Origin: Vibrio quintilis
GTDB taxonomy: Bacteria > Pseudomonadota > Gammaproteobacteria > Enterobacterales > Vibrionaceae
NCBI RefSeq assembly: GCF_024529975.1
Contig: NZ_AP024898.1
Location: forward strand, 1,426,001-1,490,000
DNA length: 64,000 nt
Reading direction: 5' to 3'
Of the stretch, positions 18,101 through 25,400 are shown one piece after another (position 1 is the first letter of the stretch; every line of letters starts with the position of its first letter). The notes beneath the pieces are model-generated. The model worked only from the letters and a program-made list of their open reading frames with translations, was not told the DNA's origin and made no database searches. Made by a program: the position numbers and the translations under genes.

Positions 18101-20123
18101 CCCAGGTTTGCGCCAAATCCTGCCAGCGGGTCAGGTAGCCTTCTTTGCTGTACTGATAGTCAAAGTTACGTCCCGGCTCACCACGCACTGACATCAGCCA
18201 GCCCTGCGCATCATAGGTGTAGCGGGCCAGCTCGCGCAGCGGATTTTTCAGCCCGTCACATAATGTCAGGCAGGTGATGCGCCGGCGCTCCGTCTCGACC
18301 TGAACCAGCCGCTCATCACTGAGCATCACCCATTTGAGGGTGCCGCGCTCATACAGAAATGCATTTTCATTGCCATAAGCATCACGGATACGGGTCAGGC
18401 GCAGCTCACTGCCAACCGCATGCTCAAACCAGTATTGCAGCCCGTCTTTGTGTTTTAAAATCAGCTCGCCGCAATCGCCCCGGTGCAGCCAGTACTCCGG
18501 TTTCTCTGCCGACTGGGTGGGCAAATCCTGATACGGCAGAAGAAACTCAGCCGTGGTGTAATCTTCATCAATAAAAGTCACATCCGTATCATTGACCTGA
18601 AGACAGATATCCCAGCTGCTGCGCCATAACGTCCCCATCAGCCCGGTTTCCCGGCGGCCAGTCGAATGGTAATAACGACTGTGAATCAAAGGCTGGAAGC
18701 CTGCCAGTACAAAGTCCTGCCGGGATTCAAACACCTGCCCGGTCGACACATCAACCGGATCGTCTTTACAGACAACCGGATCTTTCTCTTTAGCTTTGAC
18801 CTTATCAACCGGATCGTCTGCACAGACTTTTTTATCTTTCGCTTGCTGCGCCTCATGCGTTTTCTTCACTTCGGCATCATCCAGATCTTTCTGACGGTAA
18901 TTCTCTTTCCCCGCATTGGTACTCTTGGGCGTCTCCAGCGTCTTTTTCTTATACGGGGTGCCGGTTTTATGCGTCACCACCTTTTCCACAAACTCATCCA
19001 CCTTCGACTTGATTTTGCCGGTCATCTCATCGATTTTGCTCTCCAGCTTCTTCATCGCCTCAACCAGTTTGACGAAGGCATCCTTCATCAGCACCATCGC
19101 CCAGTTGTTGCTCTTGTTCACCGCATCCGTCAGCCCGGCAATAATCTCCTGCAACAGCTTCTTCGCTTTCCCGGCATACTCATCCAGCGTGCTGCCGAAC
19201 TTCTTCAGAAACTTCACCAGATTCCCGTTCGACAGGCTGCGCAGAATTTTTATCGCCTTCTGAATCACCCGGGAATCCGCTTTCTCCAGCGCGTTGATAA
19301 TCGTCTTGCCGGTCTTTTTGGTCGCATCTCCCAGACCCGGCACAAAACCAATCAGCACCAGTACCCCACCGGCCCAGTGCCAGAAATCCAGCTCGTCTTT
19401 GGTGCAGGTATCCCAGCCCCAGCAGCCCAGGTCATATAAATCCATCGCCTGACCCACCACCGGCACAAACCCCAGCGCAATTTCACAAAACAGCAGGATT
19501 GCGGTGTTATCGTGCGCAAGCCCCGCCATCTCCCCCGCCAGACTGCTGTGAATCTTGTTCACCGCCTTGCGCAGCGCCATCGAGCCGTCGTTAATCTCAT
19601 CCAGCAACTCATAATAGCGCTTGTAAGCCGGTTCATATTTATCCGGAAGAAACCCGCCCGAGAGCTTGCGGTCAATATCGATATGCGAGTCCGAGCTGTC
19701 ATCCGCATCATATTCCAGATATCCGGCCCGGTTGAGAGTCGCATACAACGCAAAATACTCCCCCGCCAGCACCGCATATTTGGGGTTCTTCTGCAATACC
19801 GGGTTGTTGTCCATCACATCTTTGGGCCTGAAGGTATCTTTACCTTCACCCAGCATCAGGTCATACGCGCCGCAGCCCATGTCCTTGACTTTCAGCAGAC
19901 CGTTATCATCGGTTTTACCGGAAACCTCGGTTTTGTTACTGTCGGTCAGCACCACGTCCGCCCCGGCAATCGGCTGTTCATCGTCATAGTGATAGCGGAT
20001 AAACAGCTCACAGCCGCATTTCACGCAGCCACAGTCCAGCACCTTGTCGGTGGAAAAATTCTGGTCGGCCGCCTGGGCACTCGACATAATATCGGCTTTC
20101 TTCTGCTGATTACTCTTGCTCAT
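15192..20123 (-). CDS. Full-length Rhs polymorphic toxin, T6SS effector
   Basis: A 1643-aa protein. Residues ~30-95 form a cysteine-containing Ig/prealbumin-like domain (GADVVLTDSNKTEVSGKTDD). Residues ~210-265 are hydrophobic (FVPVVGQAMDLYDLGCWGW and GGVLVLIGFVPGLGD), as in the N-terminal region of many T6SS Rhs proteins. A helical stretch, a DUF6531-type box (DPVDVSTGQVFESRQDF) and the YD-repeat shell follow. The core closes with [10 protein letters not shown] and DPLGL at ~1500, the site where the tip is normally autoproteolysed. The 143-aa tip has YVTRGSAGATAAERRANLAL and RDQVLLEGKVAPQ. Arg early and Glu late would fit an ADP-ribosyltransferase-like toxin, but this is a weak inference. 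No PAAR domain is seen, so loading should depend on the DUF4123 adaptors upstream. The stop of the second adaptor overlaps its start. Confidence 0.92.
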   Translation of the reverse strand: MSKSNQQKKADIMSSAQAADQNFSTDKVLDCGCVKCGCELFIRYHYDDEQPIAGADVVLTDSNKTEVSGKTDDNGLLKVKDMGCGAYDLMLGEGKDTFRPKDVMDNNPVLQKNPKYAVLAGEYFALYATLNRAGYLEYDADDSSDSHIDIDRKLSGGFLPDKYEPAYKRYYELLDEINDGSMALRKAVNKIHSSLAGEMAGLAHDNTAILLFCEIALGFVPVVGQAMDLYDLGCWGWDTCTKDELDFWHWAGGVLVLIGFVPGLGDATKKTGKTIINALEKADSRVIQKAIKILRSLSNGNLVKFLKKFGSTLDEYAGKAKKLLQEIIAGLTDAVNKSNNWAMVLMKDAFVKLVEAMKKLESKIDEMTGKIKSKVDEFVEKVVTHKTGTPYKKKTLETPKSTNAGKENYRQKDLDDAEVKKTHEAQQAKDKKVCADDPVDKVKAKEKDPVVCKDDPVDVSTGQVFESRQDFVLAGFQPLIHSRYYHSTGRRETGLMGTLWRSSWDICLQVNDTDVTFIDEDYTTAEFLLPYQDLPTQSAEKPEYWLHRGDCGELILKHKDGLQYWFEHAVGSELRLTRIRDAYGNENAFLYERGTLKWVMLSDERLVQVETERRRITCLTLCDGLKNPLRELARYTYDAQGWLMSVRGEPGRNFDYQYSKEGYLTRWQDLAQTWAEHDYDARGRVTDNRCAEGYWSGQVRYDDEKRIHYHKSTFGGITEFHLNEQYRAVAIVDPAGHRAEQQWQDDRLTGETNALGETQAYQYDTWGNVTSVLQPDGAEHTYTYNEQGWLTAYMNPAGASWLYEHNPQGDLTRVTDPDGRSWQYTYTSRGLRESVTGPDGSSARYQYNEHGLISRIEPSVGYGMTFHYDALDRLIKRENDNKLVRRWCYEGKQLNPSQVIYEDGTTARFSYDIEGNLTSVTDTLGNTRWFEYGAFDKLRSVTDPTGATTRYHYNVEAEFAGVTNSKGDQWLYEFDALGRIASERHYDGRKESFSYDPAGRMVKRIKPDGHHYRYAYDPCGRLLEAQSFDHHDNPTGKSWYEYDEAARLKYAENGDAWVEMAYSPAGLLLSENLNGTPVTHEYDAAGRRTAMNGTQTARAYQWQQQQLMQLHMGEHDPLKFAYHASGQESSRTSEAGFGLFHDWSATGLLTRQSLGAGYAQAGRGTVLRQYQYDALDQLTGIEDKRRGHTEFTLNPNGQISAVRQRKSWETKASFVQLFGYDSELNLNQTGTGSEYSGNVVSMADERLKRQQRDYDKAGRVVETGRFKYVYDECGRVTLKTETKDGFRPQTTRFIWNDEDRLTHIELPDGRRYRYRYDPFGRRIAKECERTQQQTHYLWDGNTVVQQSKITADGTALQSTEYLYEPDTFRPLAQITTDHDTGRERLHYIVTDHAGTPQELCTPDGEIQWQGDQHLWGKYQQQRTQVNRSYLEEVANDAITCDLRYQGQIEDTESGLYYNLNRYYDADSGQYLSPDPIGMAGGLRPQGYVFNPLGVVDPLGLTECSVKDNEKVAISRNSARKLLKSRGLNKQIQHDTVNSFDGQIYASRGKAGDVFTITEHTPGSASQVYVTRGSAGATAAERRANLALPPNNSATYEGKVALTRDQVLLEGKVAPQLQWGQDKVGGGWQIVTAGGKYSGATELL

Positions 20124-21079
20124 ACAACATCTGACTCCTCATTCTCTTCATCCAGTGCGTCCAGCGCCCGCTCTACCAGCCGGCTCATCCGGTCCTTCTC
20201 ACCTATCATCTCCGGCTCACCCAATATCGCCTGCGCCCACGGCCGGGTGATAAAATCCTCTCCCACCACAATCGTCAGGGTCAGGTATTTCAGCAGCTCC
20301 GGATGGTCACCAAAACCATGCTGCTTCGCGCGGGTTAAATGGGTGTATAAATAGTCATCAAACTGCGCTTCATCCCAGTCCGCCGTCTCTTCACTGTGAT
20401 GCGCCTGCAAATGCTGCTGATAACTGCGGTAGTGCTGCTGCTCGGTGCGCAGCGTCAGCGCCTTATCCTGCGCCTCAGTCAGTACCAGCGGTAACGGCAT
20501 CGTCGCGGCCAGTGCCGTGTCCGGCGGGGTATCAAACGACAGATAATCCACCTGCGATGCCCCCGGCTGCCAGTACGCCACCGCGCCCAGCGGCCCGCGC
20601 AGATGATGGCGGCTCAGGCTGCCGCTTGCCTGCCACAGCGTTGTAAACACTTCCCACTCACTGATGCGCAGAATCACCGGCCCTTCCTGCGGGTGGTCGA
20701 CCATCGTCCAGGCCCGCAGGTGGCGCAGCACCATCTCCATCTGACGCTCAGGCGAATGGGCCAGCAGTGACGGGTCAATCCGCACCGCCATGCCCCACGT
20801 CGCCTGCGTTGCAATGTGCGCTTCAAACCAGTCCCACGATTCAGCCGTCAGCAGGTACGGCGACAGAGCCGCGTTCTGCGCCCCCACCTGACCCCAGAAC
20901 AGCCGGTTGTGCGCCGGGCTGTCCTGCCCTTCCGCAAAAGTCATCACATCATCATTGACCGAGGCTTCGGCCACCAGCAGCCAGCCGGGCTCTGTCAGCA
21001 TCTGCTGCCAGTCCGCCAGCGGAATTTGGACCGGCTCAATCCCGGTCAGTGTGCCTGTATCAGGCGGGGTGTCATGCAT
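20120..21079 (-). CDS. DUF4123 T6SS adaptor/chaperone, second copy
   Basis: DUF4123 proteins (Tap/TEC) load cargo effectors onto VgrG or PAAR tips. The start chosen is ATG at 21079 (MHDTPPDTGTLTGIEPVQIP), which overlaps the end of the upstream adaptor gene by 8 nt; the longer frame lacks support. The family signature is the central block MAVRIDPSLLAHSPERQMEM followed by HLRAWTMVDHPQEGPVILRI, a hallmark 'l..hlr....v....G..v.lR' stretch. The last codons overlap the Rhs start by 4 nt, so the three genes are one operon and the adaptor probably serves this Rhs. Confidence 0.85.
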   Translation of the reverse strand: MHDTPPDTGTLTGIEPVQIPLADWQQMLTEPGWLLVAEASVNDDVMTFAEGQDSPAHNRLFWGQVGAQNAALSPYLLTAESWDWFEAHIATQATWGMAVRIDPSLLAHSPERQMEMVLRHLRAWTMVDHPQEGPVILRISEWEVFTTLWQASGSLSRHHLRGPLGAVAYWQPGASQVDYLSFDTPPDTALAATMPLPLVLTEAQDKALTLRTEQQHYRSYQQHLQAHHSEETADWDEAQFDDYLYTHLTRAKQHGFGDHPELLKYLTLTIVVGEDFITRPWAQAILGEPEMIGEKDRMSRLVERALDALDEENEESDVV

Positions 21080-22205
21080 GGTCAGGCTCCGTCGGGTTCT
21101 CAGGGTTGTCAGGGAAATCAGGATTGTCAGGGGAATCATCGAAAGCAGCCGTTAAACAAACCGGCCAGTCAGCGCTGCGGTAAGGGGCCAGTTCATCGTC
21201 CCGGCCCCGGAACTGTGTGTCGAACTCGCCGGTTGCTTCACGCAGCGGGTAGAAATTACGCAGCCGGACAAACTCCGGATGCCGGTGATAGCCATCACCC
21301 AGATAAAAGCGGTATACCGCAAAAGTGCGCCGCGCCAGTAAATCCGCAGACGGGTACAGAGACTGCGCCAGCGCCATCCCTTCTTCATATCCGGCCACCA
21401 CCGCCTCGCGCGATAAACGGCCCTCACCGGGCAGCCAGCTGTCGCGGGGGTTGTGACTGTTATTGGCAATCAGGCGGGCATATAAATCATCAAGAAATGC
21501 ATCCAGCAGTTGCGGGTAATACAGCTCGTCATATTGCGGCTGGGTCAGGTGCAGCGGGAAATCATCAAACGGCGTCAGTGCCGGTTCAGTATCCGCAGTG
21601 GTCAGCGGCTCAACCGGGGCGAGTTTGAGTTTGTGGTTATCGTCGGTGTTATCGCGCTGTGGCAGGTAAAGGTGGGTGTGGTTGCCGAAGAAACGCAGCC
21701 GCTGCGCCGGGGTCAGAATCCGGTGCCAGACAGGAAATACCGCCGGATCGTACCAGCGTGGCATCACATATGATTCGTCAGGATAATAGCAGTCGGCCCA
21801 CGGCCGCCAGTGCGCTTTGAGCGATTCGAAATCACCGTCCCAGACTCCTGCCAGCCCGAACCCGGCCGCTTCCGGTTCGTATTCATCCAGCCAGTAGAAC
21901 AGGGTTTCAGCCGGATTTCCGTCGGCAATACACATCAATACCGGCGATACTTCCGCCATATATTGCAATGGTGTACCGCGCAGCAGCTCGCACCACTGCA
22001 CGTCATCGCGGTATTTCATCGTATCCCAGAATTCACTGGCTTCTTCAAATTTCAGCCGGTCATATAAAAGGTAAAAAGTTTTTCCTTCAGCGGCAGTCAG
22101 AACTTCAAACAGTGTCTGCAAATCACTCACAACTTCATCACCTAACGTCTCCGGAATGACCGGAAATAACAAAGACACCGTCCACCGATCTGAGGGCGAT
22201 GTCAT
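21072..22205 (-). CDS. DUF4123 T6SS adaptor/chaperone, first copy
   Basis: A 377-aa protein with the DUF4123 pattern: YLLYDRLKFEEASEFWDTM, then CELLRGTPLQYMAEVSPVLM, then ESLKAHWRPWADCYYPDES and RWYDPAVFPVWHRILTPAQ, the last matching the 'R.yDPrvl..ll..l...q' signature. The C-terminal ~150 residues form a long extension with an acidic Pro-Asp-Asn tail. It is the first gene of the Rhs operon, 33 nt after a sigma-54 promoter. Two different adaptors in tandem is unusual; the second may serve a different partner or they may act as a pair. Confidence 0.85.
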   Translation of the reverse strand: MTSPSDRWTVSLLFPVIPETLGDEVVSDLQTLFEVLTAAEGKTFYLLYDRLKFEEASEFWDTMKYRDDVQWCELLRGTPLQYMAEVSPVLMCIADGNPAETLFYWLDEYEPEAAGFGLAGVWDGDFESLKAHWRPWADCYYPDESYVMPRWYDPAVFPVWHRILTPAQRLRFFGNHTHLYLPQRDNTDDNHKLKLAPVEPLTTADTEPALTPFDDFPLHLTQPQYDELYYPQLLDAFLDDLYARLIANNSHNPRDSWLPGEGRLSREAVVAGYEEGMALAQSLYPSADLLARRTFAVYRFYLGDGYHRHPEFVRLRNFYPLREATGEFDTQFRGRDDELAPYRSADWPVCLTAAFDDSPDNPDFPDNPENPTEPDHA

Positions 22206-22237
22206 GAAAAAGAGTTATCAATGCTGACATTCACCTC

Positions 22238-22254
22238 AGCAATGGTTATGCCAG
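22238..22254 (-). promoter_or_regulatory. Sigma-54 promoter of the DUF4123-Rhs operon
   Basis: On the minus strand CTGGCATAACCATTGCT matches the -24/-12 consensus (TGGCAY-N5-TTGCW) with GG and GC ten bases apart. It ends 33 nt before the ATG at 22205. The hcp operon has the equivalent site at 47016-47032. Confidence 0.8.
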
Positions 22255-22303
22255 TTTGGCAAATGTCAAAAAATCAACAGGTTGTAGTTATATATTTGTA
22301 ATT

Positions 22304-22364
22304 ACAGGCAAGATCTTGCTCAGAAGCGAGCAAGAAGTTGCCCGGCGAGCAAGATCTTGCCCGG
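22304..22364. promoter_or_regulatory. Triple-palindrome element, likely upstream activator site
   Basis: Three tandem copies of a dyad: GCAAGATCTTGC centred at 22313.5, GCAAGAAGTTGC at 22335.5 and GCAAGATCTTGC at 22354.5, about two helical turns apart. The outer arms are a perfect 15-bp inverted pair (GGCAAGATCTTGCTC). The element is repeated almost exactly upstream of hcp (47084-47141), at the same distance from the sigma-54 box. Family knowledge: T6SS hcp operons in Vibrio are commonly activated by a sigma-54 enhancer-binding protein (VasH type). Assigning that protein here is inference. Confidence 0.75.
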
Positions 22365-22385
22365 AATAAATGGAACCGACATCAC

Positions 22386-22427
22386 AAAAAACCGGATAAC
22401 CTGAACCGTGAAATTCAGATTATCCGG
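22386..22427 (-). terminator. Intrinsic terminator of the NRPS gene
   Basis: On the minus strand the stem CCGGATAA...TTATCCGG, extended by CTGAA/TTCAG, is followed by TTTTTT. It lies about 70 bp after the NRPS stop at 22496. Confidence 0.85.
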
Positions 22428-22495
22428 TGCTTCAACTCAAAAACCCGGGCAGTTTTCCTCTCAGCTTTGTCTGCTTCAGAGGCTCCGGTTCAGTC

Positions 22496-25400
22496 TTAAT
22501 GTGAGCCGGGTTGCAACGTTACCAGCGGTTTGTCCTCCGGCACCGGCTGATTCCGGGTAATCTGACAGGCACGACGCGCCGCAATGGCTGCGGAAATGAT
22601 CCGGCCGGTTTCCTGAATATGCGGTGCAGACAACAGGTGATAATGATCGCCGGGCACCGGCGTGATATGAATCGCATCTTCATCCAGAATCCGGTTCCAG
22701 CCCAGATAAGGCTGTCCGAACATGTCATCACCGTCGCCGCGTTCCAGCGCCATAAACACATCCACAGTCACAGGCAATGATGGCGCCTGATAATCAGAGT
22801 TGTACAGACTTTCGCAGTGGAACAGCCAGTCTTTATAACAGGCCTCATCCCAACGCTCCGGCAGGATGCCGTTTTTCTGCACCAGCCGGTAATGCTGCTG
22901 CCAGTTTTTCTCTCCCGCTGCCTGATTGAGTTCGCACACCAGTTCCGGTGCGGCACAGATCCGGACCAGCGCGTTCAGCACGTCCTGACTGACACACGTC
23001 AGCCGTTCATCCTCCCCCAGATGTTTATACCGTGCATAACGGCCTGGCCCGGAGATCAGTGCCGGTGAATCCAGCAAACCAATAAACTCAATCGCCTGAT
23101 CCTGCCCCATCAGCTGCGCCGCAATTTCGTAGGCAATATTGCCGCCGAGTGACCAGCCCATCAGCCGGTATGGGCCGTGCGGCTGTACCCGGCGAATCGC
23201 TTCAACATAATAATCCGCCAGCGCCTGAATGGTTTTAAATGAAGACGGATTTCGTTGTGGCGAAACCAGCCCGTACACCGGAATATCACTATCGAGCGCA
23301 GCCGTCAGCATCGGGCCGTACATCAGCTCGCCGGTGGCTTCCGGGACAATAAACAACGGTGGCTGGCTGCCTTCGGTACGAAAGGCAATAAACCGGGCCG
23401 GCTCCGGTGCACCGGCCTGAATCCGGGCAGCCAAATCTTTCAGCACAGAGGCAGAAAACAACTCAGATAATGACAGATAGATACCGTGCTTCCGGGCCTG
23501 ATTCACCAGCTGAATCCCGGTCAATGAATGGCCGCCCAGTGCAAAGAAGTCATCATATCGTCCCACACACTCAGCACCCAGCACCGATTCCCACAAACGG
23601 GCCAGAATCTGCTCTGTCCTGCCTTCCGGCGGCACATAGTCACTGCGGATATAGTCATCGTTACCCGGTGCAGGCAGTGCCCGGAAATCAACCTGATGCG
23701 CATTTTCAGGCCCATCATTTTCCTGTAAGGAAGCATGAATACAACACACCGGCCGGGAAGGTGTTTGCTCCAGTACCGTCAACAGGCCGGACAGGGTTTC
23801 AGTCACCATCGCACCAACCAGCCCGCAACTGACCCGGACATCCGCCTGAATATCCAGCGAGAATCCCTGCCCGGGGCAGTCATTGACTGATAAAGACAAT
23901 GGATAGGTCGAACGTTCTTCTTCCATCACGATATCCATCGGCAAATGTTCCAGCACATCCACCTGAGCATTGCCGCCCTGATAACGGTAATTCAGCAGGC
24001 TGCTGAACAGCGGCTGACTGGCAGGCACCCTGCTGCACTGCTGCGCCACAGCCAGTGGTGTATGCTCATAAGCCATCAGTTCTGCCAGCTGATGATGGAT
24101 TTTCTGAATCATTGCTACCGCCGGGGTTTCATCCAGTAACATCCTGAACGGCAGGGTATTCAGGAACAGCCCCAGCGTCCGGTCTGCACCGGCTCCGGCC
24201 GACATCCGGCCAAACAGAATCGTTCCGGTCACGACATCATCCCGGCCGGTGGCGGCACGCAGCACCAGCCCCCAGACCAGATGAAACAGGCTGGCAGTAC
24301 TGACCTGATGCAGTTTTGCCTGCTGGCGCAGCCGCTGTGCCAGCGCATCATTGATATCCAGATGTAACGAACCGGACTGCCCGCCTTCACCCTGAATATG
24401 TGGCAGACCAAACGGCACCAGAGGCATGGAAAAGTCACCCAGCAACCGGGTGAAATAATCCCGCTGACCCGGCTCATCCTGTAACTGAGAGACCCGGGCA
24501 ATATAATTGCGAAATGGCAGTGGCGCCGGAAGCTGACCGGCTTTGCCCTGCCAGTGCGCCTGCACCTCTTCAATCATCAGTTCCAGACTGGTGTGATCAG
24601 TACATAAGTGATGCATCCGCAGACACAACAGCCAGCGGTGATTCGCCGCGTCTTCCACCTGATACGCTTCCATCATCGGGGCGCGGCTGACATCGATCCG
24701 GCTCACTTCCGGGCAGGAATAGTGCGCCAGTGCTGACACCATATCATCTGCGGCGATGTTCAGAGTGACCACATTTAACGGTGCATCCCGCCAGACCACT
24801 TGCACCGGCTGGTCCAGCCCTTCCCACATCATGGAGGTGCGCAAAATATCATGGCGGCGAATCACCATTTGCAGCGCATCCGTAAAGGCCTGCAGTACCT
24901 GTTGATCCGGGAAGGCCTGAATCATACGAATCGCGTACAAATCCCCCTGTTTCTGCAGCAGATGTTGCACCAGCAATCCCTGCTGCAATGGCCCAAGCGG
25001 ATAAATGTCCTGCACATTGGCGGTGGTGCCGGGAATATTTGCAACAATCATATCGATTTGCGTCTGTGTCAGGTTGACCAGCGGCAGCATTTCAGGCGTG
25101 ATGCGGCGACAGTCCTGCGGAATCAGCACCGGTGGCACATCGTCCCCCAACGATGTGCCACCCGCTGTCATCAGTGCGGCCAGATCGGCCAGTACCGGCT
25201 GTTCAAACAGCATTTTCACTGCCAGCTGATAACCCTGTTTTCTCAACTGTTCGATCATCTGTACCGCCAGCAGAGAATGACCACCAAGTTCAAAGAAGTT
25301 ATCCATCCGGCCGGCTTTTTCCACACCAAGCAGTGACTGCCATGCCTCAGCCAGGGCTTTTTCAGCCGGAGTCTGAGGCGCTTCATACACCTGACGGACA

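Noticed and set aside
22304..22364. Reading the triple palindrome as a simple terminator
   Set aside because: No T-run follows on either strand, a separate good terminator for the NRPS exists at 22386-22427, and the spacing to the sigma-54 box is kept at both loci.
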